64,000 nucleotides of DNA. Origin: Ascochyta rabiei. Taxonomy: Eukaryota > Ascomycota > Dothideomycetes > Pleosporales > Didymellaceae. How positions within the stretch are numbered: position 1 is the first letter of the stretch; every line of letters begins with the position of its first letter. Where the stretch lies: contig NC_082415.1 of the NCBI RefSeq assembly GCF_004011695.2, forward strand, positions 372,001 through 436,000. Direction: 5' to 3'. Both the position numbers and the translations under genes were made by a program. The notes under the pieces are model-generated. The model was not told the origin of the DNA. It was given only the letters and a program-made list of their open reading frames with translations, and searched no databases. This document shows positions 1 through 13,153 of this stretch, one piece after another.

Positions 1-1365
1 GATGATCTGCGAGGCGCCACGCGAGAAATTGAGCGTAAAGGACGCCTGGTCCGCGCCGAGGTAGTTGATGTTGAAGATGAGCTCTTTGGGGAGGTACTTG
101 GGATCGCGCCACACGACCCAGCCGACACCGGGGTACACGAGACCGTACTTGTGGCCGGACACGTTGATGGACACGACCTTTTCGAGGCGGAAGTCCCACA
201 GCAGGTCGGGGTTGACAAAGGGCGCGACAAAGCCACCAGAGGCGGCATCGACGTGGATGTCGCAGTCGATGTTGCGCTCGATGAGGAGGTCGTTGATGGC
301 CTTTGTGTCTTCGTACTCGCCGGTGTAGGTGGTGCCGAGGATGGTGCAGATGCCGATGGTGTTCTCGTCGACGAGGTCTACGGCCTCCTTGGGGTCGATT
401 ACGTAGCGGTCCTTTGTGCAATAGACGTACTTCTCCTCGACGTCAAAGTACCTGCATGCTTTCTGCGGTTGTCAGTGTGGGGTTGCCGATTCACCAAAAG
501 ACACCCACCTCCCAGCACACCTGTACGGCAGAGTTCATGACGATGTTGGGGTTCTCGGTCGACTTGCCCTCGGCCTTGCGCTTCTTCTGCCAGAGCTTCT
601 TCATGGCCAGGACGGCGAGCTAGACGTGTTAGCCCCGTCGTGCGATGTCTTTGGAAAGTTGCACAGCTGCCAACAAGCCGATTCAGACAAGTGCTGCGCC
701 TTTCAGAGTTCAGTTGTCACTCAAACAGGCAGACTTGACTTGCTTGACGTGCTTGTTGACAACTGCGACATTGTCGTTGGACACGCACCATGATGGCCTC
801 GGAAGAGCCAATGGTCGATGTGCCGATTGTGTTGGCCTCATCGTGGGAGGGCGCATTGAACAGCCTGGCGATCATGGAGACGCATCCTGCATCGTCTTAG
901 CCGTTTGGGGTTTGAATTGGCGCGTCTGATACGCACGGTTCTGGATATCGGCGCTGACGGGGTACTCCTCGTAGTCGATGAAGTTCTTGGAGAAGGCGTC
1001 ACTAAACGTGCATCAGCAGGCGCGCAGTCGAAACAGGAAACAACAGCCTACACCATCAGGTCCTCGGCCTCCTTCTCCATGTACGTGGTGACGAACGAGG
1101 CCAGATTGAGGGTGGGGGTGCCGTCGAGCGTCAGGTCGTCCTTGATCATGCGGTAGGCGATCTGCGGGGGCATCTCATGGTCGGGCATCTCGTGGCGGGG
1201 CAGGTCCTCGCCGGCGTACTTGCTGCCGTAGACGGAGGCGGCAAAGTCATCGTGCACCTCTTCCTCGGTGATGGGGATGGTGTCGATCTTCTCGTACTGC
1301 GCCTTGATGGCCTCGATCTCCTTGTCGGTGGAGACGCGGTTGACGTGCACCATGGTGATGGTCAA
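1..1365 (-). CDS. Glutamate decarboxylase, 5' part (3' end beyond window)
   Basis: PLP-dependent decarboxylase converting L-glutamate to GABA and CO2 in the cytosol (GABA shunt). Five exons are readable on the minus strand: 1365-1052, 1001-937, 886-789, 619-509 and 462 to the left edge; all four introns are short GT-AG and the phases close. The protein starts [10 protein letters not shown], and an internal ATG follows four codons later. Family landmarks in order are [25 protein letters not shown], the [20 protein letters not shown] block, the cofactor-pocket HVDAASGGF, and [14 protein letters not shown] with the Schiff-base lysine in SGHK. Exon 5 continues to base 1, so roughly the C-terminal third is missing. 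The upstream strand is pyrimidine-rich just before the start, as in many fungal promoters. The assignment to group II decarboxylases of the GAD family is firm; the exact start (1365 or 1353) is not. Confidence 0.93.
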
Positions 1366-2492
1366 TTGGGGGTGGGAGGAGGAGGAGAGGAGGGGGGGAG
1401 GAGGGCAGACGGGTGTAGAAGCAAGGTGAGGTATTTACTACTTGGCCCGACCAGCGCGGGCCTCGTCACCTTATCACGCCGGGGCAGAGCGGATTACGTC
1501 CACGTCTAGGGTGCATCTGGAGGTGCAGCTGCAGACGCAGCTACCCCACCACGCCGCACCTCAGCACACACACGTCACACACCTCGTACGAGCTCCCAGC
1601 CCGCGGCAGCTCCGTCCACTACGCACTTTGTGTCACGGTGGCCGTCCATCAGCTCCTGAGCTCTGCCTCTGATTCCCCGCTGCACCCCTTCACAGCGTCT
1701 CCAGCGAGGCATTGCATGCACGCACGGCTGGCGACACGGTGCCGGCCCCGCGCGGCTCATTCGAAGATCGTCATAGCGGGGCACCGCTAAGCATTGCCCA
1801 AAAGCTTGTTTCCTACACCGCCCACGCCGCGGCGAAAACAAACACAAGTGACAAAACCCGGCGCTAGGCTGCGTGCATGGGCCAGGAACGCCGAAGCGCC
1901 CCTTGGAATGGTCCATCGTGCACAGCGCCAGGACTCACTCTGCAGCGGATCGACTGCTTGCCTCAAGTACAAACGGTCTGTGAAGCTGTCGTGCAACTCA
2001 GCAGCCACGCTGCTCTTTCTCCATATATTACTACTACCTCTACTAACGGCGCGCGCTGAACAAATAGGCCAAAGCCAAGCCAACGCCAAGTGCTGCAAAC
2101 GAAAGATGCCGACTATGCTGCGCTGCGCTGCGTATATGCGTATGCCTTCTGCCGAATTCACTTCCCAGCCTCCCCCTCTGTGCAAATGCGACAATGCAGA
2201 AACCGGATACGTAGGAGAGACATGATCGTAGAGCAAGGAACCGCCAAGAGCCGATTCATGTTTGCAACACAAAGGACCGTAGCTCATGTGCGTATGTGTG
2301 TGTGAGTGTGTGTCTTTGTCACCCCTAGCACCCATGCTTGTATGATGTTGATTGCTTGTATGGTGTTGGTTGCTCGTATATGTCGATTGCTCGTATGTCG
2401 ATTGCTCGTATTTGTCGATTGCTCGTATTTGTCGATTGCTCGTACATGTCGATTGCTCGTATCATGTCCATGGCTCGCATCATGTCCATGGC
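1366..2492. other. Intergenic: decarboxylase promoter and downstream tail of the Zn2Cys6 gene
   Basis: No gene recognised. Bases 1376-1400 are purine-rich on plus (pyrimidine-rich on the coding strand) just upstream of the decarboxylase start. A GT-rich run sits near 2283-2312, followed by the tandem repeat described separately. Open frames here have no recognisable protein content. Confidence 0.6.
2340..2490. repeat. Minisatellite, 13-18 bp units built on TCGATTGCTCGTA
   Basis: Units of the form tgtcgattgctcgta recur about six times (roughly 2385-2462), flanked by related gttggttgctcgta and atcatgtccatggctc copies. The array ends right at the stop codon of the Zn2Cys6 gene (2493), so it probably forms its 3' untranslated region. 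Confidence 0.8.
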
Positions 2493-5287
<2,795 letters not shown>

Positions 5288-6031
5288 TCAGAGAGCCTCT
5301 CGGTAGCAGCCGAACACGATGCCAGTCGGGAACCCTACCCAACAGGATGGACGAGACGGGTGGGCGATGTAAAGGAGACAACCAATAGAAGGCTAGTTGA
5401 TCAGACCATGGTCGTGGCCAGACCTGAGGCGAGGGCGTGTGACGGAACCGAAGTGAGGAATGGCTGGGCTGACTGGCGTGGGCTGCTAGCTGGAATGGAG
5501 GTTTCGGTACTGCAGTGTTCCCAGTGGGGAAACTGGGAGGAGTCGCGTCTCCAGGCTGGAAAGGCAGTTGTCGGGTGCTCCGTGTCGCATGAGCCAGGCT
5601 CGGGCTATGGGCCAACCAGAGGCCGGGCAGAGGGAGTGGAGAGGAGCAAGCCAGGTCACTGCGAGGAGGAGCGCGAGGCGTGAGGCAGCTGTTTTTCCGC
5701 GGCTGGCTGGCTGGCTGGCTGGAATGGGTGCTGACCAGTTTGATGGCAGGGGCCCGAGTGGATGCTACAAGCCTACAAGTCGGACAGCTTCCGGTGATGA
5801 GCCGCTAGGAAGTCAGTGACAGTCGAGGGCAGGGGCCTCGTGTGGAGCGATCTTCTGGAAGGTGACGTTGCGCCGTGAACCCAGCTCCGAGCTGTAGAGG
5901 GGGGGGGAAACCGACTAGCACGGTTTGTAAGACCATACAAGCACGGGGCCCCGTTGCCACTGTACCTATCAACGTCGAAACCGCACTCGGTTAACGCGAG
6001 GGACTAGGACTGGGACGGGCGAGCGTGCCTG

Positions 6032-6074
6032 TACCGCACCGCACCGCACCGCACCGCACCGCACCGCACCGCAC
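6032..6074. repeat. Microsatellite (ACCGC)n, about 8-9 copies
   Basis: A perfect pentanucleotide run of ccgca units, about 850 bp upstream of the Zn2Cys6 start. No coding capacity seen. Confidence 0.9.
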
Positions 6075-6396
6075 GTGTGCATCTGCGCTGGAGGCTCAGT
6101 GCAGTCAAGACCCAACGCTTCTGCTCGAGGGGAGAGCGTGCTGGGGGTGGAAAATTTTCAAGTTTAGATCTATCGCGGAGCTCACAGTAGCGAGATGAAG
6201 CAGGTAATGCTCATGCATAGAAGGCACCCGGTACTCCCGCAGACGGATGAATCCTGGCGGGTAGGTAGCGCCCCATGTCTGCCACGAGTGCTCGCCGCCG
6301 TCAGACGGCTAGTTCTCGAACTGTCATGCACACGGAGCCTGGGTGTAGCGGTACCAACAACAAGCCTCGTCACACGTGGGATCGAGGAGAGCCAGC

Positions 6397-6462
6397 GCCA
6401 ACGCCAACGCCAACGCTAACACCAACGCCAACACCAACGCTCACGCCAACGCCGAGGCCAAC
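6397..6462. repeat. Hexameric array based on CCAACG
   Basis: Units gccaac/gctaac/accaac alternate for about 11 copies. Confidence 0.85.
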
Positions 6463-7108
6463 GGTCAAATGGGTGGAAAGCGAAAGCGAGACTACTGCTA
6501 CCGACAACTAGAGAGCCGCATGGGCGGTGCCAAACGTGGTGCCAAACGTGGTGCCAAACCGTGGTAGAGGTGCCGGAAGTAGATCCGAGGAGCTGCTAGC
6601 TGAGGACGTTGGAGGGAACGTTTCTCGGCTCTGACGACGTCGTGACAGCTTCCACGAGGCCGAAAGCGGTAGGCTCACGGTACCAACAGAGGCACTAGGC
6701 GAGCGGCAACCCTGCACGCCTCCTACCACGTCCTGTCAGGAAGAGGTGGTGACCAGCTGGCGCGGGCGCAGGCGCGGGCGCAGGCGCTTGGCTGCAAGTA
6801 TCGGTCTTTCTCTTCACTAATGCTCGTGGCCAGAGCGAGAGAAGACGGCTCGAAGCGTGCAGCCCGAGGTCTAGTCGGGCGGATTGACCTTGGGTGAGAC
6901 GCTGGTGGGCGAGGCGCAAGGCGGTAGGTTCTCGTTTGTGAGCAAGGGCAGGCCGCTCCGTCATGGTGGATCGTTACCGGAAGTGCATGTGGCCGGCGAA
7001 TGGAATCACCGTGCTGTGCTACCAGAACACGCTGATCACCGTCTGCTCGGCACGTTGTGACCCACTGCCGATTGAAATTGCTGAGAGAGAAGTCAGATCT
7101 GCTGGTAA

Positions 7109-7295
7109 TTACGGGTGCTGGTACGGGTGCTGGTATGGGTGCTGGTACGGGTGCTGGTATGGGTGCTGGTACGGGTGCTGGTATGGGTGCTGGTACGGGT
7201 GCTGGTACGGGTGCTGGTATGGGTACTGGTGCTGGTGCTGGTACTGGTGCTGGTGCTGGTGCTGGTGCTGGTACTGGCGCTGGCGCTGGCGTTGG
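7109..7295. repeat. 12-bp minisatellite GGTGCTGGTA(C/T)G
   Basis: About 15 units; the 5' two thirds are the 12-mer and the 3' end decays into 6-mers (ggtgct, ggcgct). All six frames stay open across it, because the unit length is a multiple of three and lacks stops. This explains the long Gly/Ala/Thr, Trp/Tyr/Cys and Pro/Ala open frames here. Confidence 0.9.
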
Positions 7296-7951
7296 CGATG
7301 CAGAAACCCGCGACAGGTCCTCGTCTCCAACAAGGCACGCGAGTACAGGTAAAGTCGCGACGGGACCTCTCCAGCCAGCCAGCGTCCCGCAGAGCAACAG
7401 AGCAACGCAAGCCTGGCTCTCCTCTGCGCCACCATCCTGTGTGGCACCTCTGGAAAACGTGCTTTCCCCACGTTGCAGCGCGTGTCCGCGTGCGCCTCGG
7501 GAGACCCACCGGAGCTCGACAAGACGTATCGCAACGCTCTCTGGAGTCACCGAGTCTGCGTGCTGGCAGAGATTTCTGCTCTGGCTGCGGACCCATTCCA
7601 GCCGTATTGTGAGGCGATGATGCCGCCGCCGTGGCCGACGTGCAGCGACCGCATCTCCAACCGGCGGCGGCCTTGTCTAGACCCTGGGCTCCTACAGAAA
7701 CTCCATGGTCGCGCGGGACTTTTGCCTTTTCCAGCCTTGCTCCGGTCCCTGCAAGAGGCTTTCATGATGCGTCCGTGTTCCTTGCAGGCGACAGACGAAA
7801 CGCAGTGCGTGATCAGCACCACGGCCGCTCTCTTGCTGTGCCCGTGCGCGCCGATACGACGGATCAGCATGAGTGGCCTGACACGCACGCGTACACACAT
7901 AGGCAGTCGCACTGTTGGCGTGCACTTGCCGCTTGTTGCCTGCCGTCTGCC

Positions 7952-8009
7952 GCTTGCAGGGCTTGCAGGGCTTGCAGGGCTTGCAGGGCTTGCAGGGCTT
8001 GCAGGGCTC
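7952..8009. repeat. 9-bp repeat GCTTGCAGG, about 6 copies
   Basis: Perfect tandem 9-mers; the unit is open in all frames. No gene recognised around it. Confidence 0.92.
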
Positions 8010-8865
8010 GTCACCAGATAGCTGCCTATCGTGTGCTGCCGTCGCTTAGGTTGCGCGAACAGGGGGCACCAAAGGTAGTATCCGACCCTGCCGTCCACTA
8101 TTGATTCGATGCTGTGACTGTCCTCTGCACGACATGAGCGTCCACGGAGACATGGTATGCTATTCCATGGCTACAAACGCTGGGGATCTGCGCGTCGACC
8201 TGATTGCGTGGCCATGGCGGGTCGGCAGCTTCCGCTCTCGGGCTGCAGCCGATGAGACGGAGGGGCTGGACGACTCGGCCAGGGAGCCCTGGTGTCTGGC
8301 GATTTGGGCAACTTCTTACGCTCTTCCACTCCGCTGTCGCCGAGCACCCGCTTGGCGACCTCCGACGAAGACGCTCTCGTGATCTGCCTCCGACAAGGCG
8401 CCGTGGGTGGCAGGCCAGGATCCCCCCGATCCTCGCTCGTCAGGCTCGCTGCCAACGCCGAAGATCAGCGCCATGCGTTGCGGCTGTCGGCCACCCACAC
8501 CATCGCGCACAGCCCTCTCCAGCCGGCGTGATGGTGTGAGCACCCTGCTCCTGGCGGCCATGCGGAGATGAAGACAGAATCAGCGCACCACCCCGGTGGC
8601 CAGCTGGCCAGAACGAGGGGCGGGCGAGAGCGGCGCCGGCCTTTCCAGCCGTCGAGGCGCCGTCCACGAGAGCTTCCGGCCTGGCGGTGTGAGCTCGTGT
8701 CCCGCCAGCCAGGGCGACACGGCCACCTTCGCCCGCTCTTCTAGCGTTTTTCCAGACCCAGAGTCTAGACGGAAGCCACGACCCCAACTTGAAGATTCCG
8801 GCCAGGGGAGCCGGGAGGACATGAACGAGCCGGGCTGACCTGATGCTTGGCCTGATGCCTAGTGT

Positions 8866-9160
8866 TGTTATTTGACTGTTATTTGACGTTGTTATATGAC
8901 GTTGTTTGATGACGTTATATGACGTTGTTTGATGATGTTATTTGATGTTGTTGTTATTTGACGTTGTTAAATGACGGTGCTTGACGCTGTTATATGACGT
9001 TGTTTGATGATGTTATTTGACGTTGCTTAATGTCGTTTTTTGACGTCGTTGTTATATGACGTTGCTTGACGTTGTTGTTTGACATATGCTCGACGTTATT
9101 TGAAGTTATTTCAAGTCATTTAAAGTCATTGGACGTTATTTGAAGTGATTGGACGTCGTT
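8866..9160. repeat. Degenerate TGACGTT(GTT) array, about 300 bp
   Basis: Motifs tgacgttgtt, tgatgttatt and tatatgacgttg recur about 25 times with variable spacing. Many copies contain TGACG, the half-site of CREB/ATF-type bZIP proteins. It lies about 380 bp beyond the stop codon of the dehydrogenase gene. Confidence 0.8.
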
Positions 9161-9535
9161 GCCGTCGACGCCGTGTGCGAGGCAGACAAGTCACAAGTCT
9201 CACGACCGAGCTTCGCCAACGCGCCTGTGCGATGTCACAACGAGACAATGTAGGGAACCCCGACAACCTTAACCGGACCGCGCGAGTAGACCCGCGCAGC
9301 AAGACGTTTGTTTCCGTCTTCGTGTGAGCGGCGTGGAGGTGTGGATGGGCGTGCCAAGTGCTAAGAGGGTGGTTTGTTTGTACTCACTCGCACTCGTGTC
9401 CTTGCCCACTCCTCTACGGGCGGTGTTCGCTACAGACAGACAAGACTCAATCGTGTCAGAGAAGAGGAAAAGAGGCGGTCAGGGAACACGCGTAGAATTG
9501 CTTTTTTCCTTGGTGCAAGTGGCACGAAAACCAAG

Positions 9536-10754
9536 CTACAGCTTCTCCAACCGATTGCTCCCCAACACCTTCCCCCCGTCCAGCACAATCGTATCGCCGT
9601 TGACGTGCCCACCTGCCCGCGAGCTCAGATACACCACGGCAGCAGCGACATCCTCCGGTCTCCCGACCCTCCCATTCGGGCTCTGTTTCCCCAGCGCCTC
9701 CGCCCCGCCCTGGGCATCGATGAGCCCCGCGGCCATTTTGCTCATGAAGAAGCCCGGCGCGATGCCGTTGACGAGAATGTGTCGCGGGCCTAGCTCGATG
9801 GCGAGGTTGCGCGCGAGATGCAGCACCGCGGCTTTGGAGGCGGCGTACGAGTACGCGCCCACGGAGCCGATGCTGCCGACGCCGATGCCTGCCACGGAGC
9901 CGGTGACGATGACGCGGGAGGGAGCGTCGGTGGTCGAGCGGGCGGTGAGGAGGGGAGTGAATCTGCCATGGTCAGTTCACGCCACTTGCAAGTATCGTGA
10001 TGAAACTAGGCAAGAAAGTACGCAAGAAAGTACGTAAGAAAGTATAAGAAAGTATAAGAGAAAGTATAAGAGAAGTACAAGAGAAAGTATAAGAGAAAGT
10101 ATAAGAGAAGTATAAGAGAAAGTATAAGAGAAGTACGCAAGAAAGTATAAGAGAAGTACAAGAGAAAGTATGAGAGAAGTATAAGAGAAAGTACAAGAGA
10201 AGTACAAGAGAAGTACAAGAGAAGTACAAGAGAAGTACAAGAGAAGTACAAGAGAAGTACAAGAGAAAGTAAAGAGAAAGTATAAGACAAGTACAAGAGA
10301 ACAGAGAGACGACGCACTTCTGGATGGTGAAAAACACGCCCTTGACATTCAAGTCCATCACCTTATCCCACCCGTTCCGCTCGTCGACCTTCTCAAACTC
10401 GCTCCCCCACGTCGCCCCCGCGTTCGCAAACAGCACATCCACGTGGTCGGTGTGCTTGCGCACCTCAGCCACCAGGCGCTCGATCTCGGCGACCCTGGAG
10501 CTGTCGGCGGGGATGCTGATGGCCTGAGCGCCGGCGGCCTTGTTGGGGAGGGCGTTGAGCGCTGCAGCCGCTTCCTCGCACGCGGATGCTTTGCGGCTCG
10601 TGATGAACACCTTTGAACATCCGGCTTGGAGGAGCCCGGATGCGGCGTGCAGCCCCAGCCCGCGCGAACCGCCGGATACGACGGCGACTTTGCCGTCCAG
10701 GCGGAAGATGCTGGAGAAGTCGGTCAGCTGGACGTCGGCCTGGGCGGTCGACAT
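9536..10754 (-). CDS. Short-chain dehydrogenase/reductase with a minisatellite intron
   Basis: NAD(P)-dependent oxidoreductase of the classical SDR family, 287 residues. Exon 1 is 10754-10318 and exon 2 is 9962-9536; the intron (10317-9963, 355 bp) starts gtgcgt, ends gcag and rejoins Lys codon AA|A in frame. Seen in the protein: Rossmann cofactor motif GGSRGLG at residues 28-34, FANAGA, NVKGVFF, catalytic SYAASKAA (YxxxK), then the [14 protein letters not shown] and DGG endings typical of 3-oxoacyl-ACP reductase or gluconate 5-dehydrogenase-like enzymes. The substrate cannot be told. The intron is far longer than the others in this window because almost all of it is a tandem repeat. A (CGA/CAA)n trinucleotide run lies 50-130 bp upstream of the ATG. 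Confidence 0.92.
10005..10300. repeat. Intronic minisatellite, 11-12 bp unit AGTA(C/T)AAGAGA
   Basis: About 25 copies of agtacaagaga / agtataagagaa fill the intron of the dehydrogenase gene. On the coding strand it is pyrimidine-rich (tctcttgtact), so it acts as an enormously extended polypyrimidine-like stretch between the donor and the acceptor. Confidence 0.93.
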
Positions 10755-10807
10755 GGTGGGGTTGGCGGGAGGAGGTGCTGGAATTCAAGATGATGGATGG
10801 CGCGAAT

Positions 10808-10885
10808 TCGTCGTCGTCGTCGTTGTCGTCGTTGTCGTTGTCGTCGTCGTTGTCGTCGTTGTCGTTGTCGTCGTCGTCGTCGTCG
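10808..10885. repeat. Trinucleotide run (GTC/GTT)n in the leader of the dehydrogenase gene
   Basis: About 26 gtc/gtt triplets, 54 bp upstream of the minus-strand ATG at 10754; on the transcript strand this is (GAC/AAC)n. It is open in all frames and produces only low-complexity Val, Ser, Arg or Asp runs, so it is unlikely to be coding. Confidence 0.85.
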
Positions 10886-11267
10886 AGCACCGAGGCTGCT
10901 GTCCACCAGTAGTACGAGTACCTAGCGTCGACAACTGCTAGTAGACGTCGACGACATCCTACCGAGGCACGTTTCCGCGCTAGCCAAGAGGGGTAATGAG
11001 CTAAGTCTAAGAGCAACGAGCTGGATCGTGGAGGTCTGCGTGTTTCTGGCATCCGCATCGTGTGCAAAGCCAGCAGCTCGGTGGTTGATCCCCAGCCTCG
11101 CAGAGAGAGCCACGCCCAGCATCTACCCCACGTGAGCGCACGATGCCGACACCGGAGTCGTCCCGCTGTTGCGTGCTTGGTGGGACGGTGTCGCCAGTAG
11201 GATCACGCATACTGTAGAGTCACTTATCAGACTGCCTATCTACGACTCGACAACCCAACAGCCCAGC

Positions 11268-12290
11268 ATGCCAACAACAAAACATGTGCAAACCCCCCGA
11301 ATCCAACCCTCCCTCCCACCCCCGAGACACCAACCCAGCATGGCCACAAACGCCCCCGACGACACTCCCCCCTCCCCCGCCTACTTCCCCACCTCTTCCA
11401 CCTCGCCCCTGCACCCCCCAACAGCCCTGTACGCAAAGCTGCGCAGCCTCAAGCCCACCGACCTCGTGAAGACCCAGGACCTCACCGTCCCCCCACGCAG
11501 CGGCCGTGCCTGGCACGTCCCCGCCGGCTCTCTCTTCCGGCTCTCAACCCCCAAAGGCCCGCAGGTAGGCGACCTCAACCTCTGGAACGCGCGCGATCCC
11601 CGCGAGCGGTTCTGGGCCGCGCGAACACGGCAACTGCAGGGGAGCCACATGGTGCAAGGCGACCGGCTCTGGAGCAACCTGCCCTTCATGCGTCCCCTGG
11701 CCGGCATCATCTCCGACGAGTGTCTGATCCGCGACGCGCCCGGCTCAGCTGCGAACGGCGGGCGCGAAGCATCGCGGGATCAACGGGGCGGCCTCACCAA
11801 GTGGGGAGGCCGATGTCACGACCTCCTCGGCACACGCTGCGATCCCTACATCTCCCACACCCTCACCGGCGCCGCCTACGACTTCCACTGCCACAGCAAC
11901 CTCGTGCGCGCCGTGCTGCCACACGGGCTCACCGAGTTCGACGTCCACGACGTGCTGAATGTGTTCCAGGTCACGGGGCTGGACGCGCAGGGGCGGTACT
12001 TCATGGAGGCGAGTCCCGCGACGGAACAGAGCGCGCTGACCTTCTTCGCCGAGCAGGAGTTGCTGTGCGCGCTCAGCACCTGCCCCGGCGGCGATTTGAG
12101 TCGTTGGGGGTGGAGCCAGGCCGAGGAGGGGGATGCCGAGGAGGGCATGAAGGGCACCTGTCGGCCGATCAGGGTCGAAGTTTTCGAGATAAGGGAGAGG
12201 GGGGTGTTGGACGGGTGGAGTCCGCCTGAGAGGAGCGGGTACAGGGGGTATCATGGGATGAAGATTCCCGGGGGCGAGGCACGAGCCTGA
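11268..12290 (+). CDS. DUF1989 domain protein (urea carboxylase-associated family)
   Basis: Single exon, 340 residues from the ATG at 11268; an in-frame ATG at 11340 is an alternative start. The N-terminal 60 residues are Pro/Ser/Thr-rich and probably disordered. The conserved domain runs from about residue 65 to the end: VPPRSGRAWHVPAGSLFRL, GPQVGDLNLWNARDPRERFW, then GGRCHDLLGTRCDPY and YDFHCHSNLVRA, which carry the Cys and His residues conserved in this metal-binding-looking family. In bacteria, members sit beside urea carboxylase/allophanate hydrolase genes and the YgiT/aminomethyltransferase-like families; in fungi they are stand-alone and uncharacterised. An insert at about residues 160-180 (SAANGGREASRDQRGG) looks like a low-conservation loop. 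The start is uncertain, the family is not. Confidence 0.85.
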   Translation: MPTTKHVQTPRIQPSLPPPRHQPSMATNAPDDTPPSPAYFPTSSTSPLHPPTALYAKLRSLKPTDLVKTQDLTVPPRSGRAWHVPAGSLFRLSTPKGPQVGDLNLWNARDPRERFWAARTRQLQGSHMVQGDRLWSNLPFMRPLAGIISDECLIRDAPGSAANGGREASRDQRGGLTKWGGRCHDLLGTRCDPYISHTLTGAAYDFHCHSNLVRAVLPHGLTEFDVHDVLNVFQVTGLDAQGRYFMEASPATEQSALTFFAEQELLCALSTCPGGDLSRWGWSQAEEGDAEEGMKGTCRPIRVEVFEIRERGVLDGWSPPERSGYRGYHGMKIPGGEARA

Positions 12291-12399
12291 ATCGATGGCT
12301 TGCTAGCCTTGCCTGATTGATTGACTGGGTGCGCGTCAGCTCTGCGTGATACCATCTCAGCCCCGGGCCTCCCAGGGGGTCTTCAACCTACCGAATTTA

Positions 12400-12800
12400 C
12401 TCATCTGCTGCTCACTACAGTAGCATGAGCAAGAAGATGCACCATAACCCCATCTGCTATAACACAATCCTTATTGATTCCCACGTAGCGCCCCCACCAC
12501 CCACCTACCTACCTCTTATCTGATTCTTACTGTCTAGCTAAACCTAATACTGTAAGATTAAAGCCTAAGGATAAGCACGCACTATACTATACTATTTAGC
12601 TTAAGGCAGTAAGATATTAGTATACAGAGAGCTAGTATCCTATCTTAAAGTAGTATAAAGAGCCTATATACTATTAGTGTAAAAGTGTAGTATATATATT
12701 ACTAAGACTAGACGTCCTCTATAGTGTGTCTACCTATAAGAAGTAGAGTAGTAAAAGTGCTTAGACTGAAGGACTACAGGGCAACAAGGATTGAGTAGCT
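12400..12800. other. TA-rich block, likely RIP-mutated repeat relic
   Basis: Composition changes abruptly from GC-rich to TA-rich with words such as tactatactatac, ttagtatac and tagtatat, resembling the block at 22.2-24.8 kb. No open frame and no terminal repeats seen. It probably represents a short piece of a mutated repeat; the neighbouring DUF1989 and LEU4 genes are unaffected. Confidence 0.6.
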
Positions 12801-13153
12801 AGATGGAAAGCTCACAGATGTGTTTTACTTGGTAAACACACGGTGTATGCTGTTGGTGCCATGTACAGTGTACAGTCCTTACGCAGCGAGGCTGCAGGTT
12901 ATTGGGAGAATGGCAGATGGTGACAGTTTGGATAGCTGCGCTGTTTGGACCGGCATATGGAACAGGACGGGGACGTGGAATGCTTCTGCTGATGTGAATG
13001 CATGTATTTATTGATAACCTGTGGTACTTTTGAACACCTCCCCAGCTAAACCTGCCCGTGACTAATGTAGCATACCATGACATCCAATCGAAGCAGGCAA
13101 CCCAGCTCGGCTCGCGAGAAGAAGGAAAAAGAAAGGAGCCAAGTGGTGCTGTT

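Noticed and set aside
6723..7620. Long frames rich in Pro/Ala/Val (minus) and Gly/Ala/Thr (plus)
   Set aside because: They are translations of a 12-bp repeat open in every frame; flanking parts show no domain and no splice-supported continuation.
10808..10912. Coding homopolymer (poly-Ser or poly-Val) extension of the dehydrogenase
   Set aside because: The frames through the trinucleotide run do not join the dehydrogenase frame, and the protein already begins at a standard SDR N-terminus.
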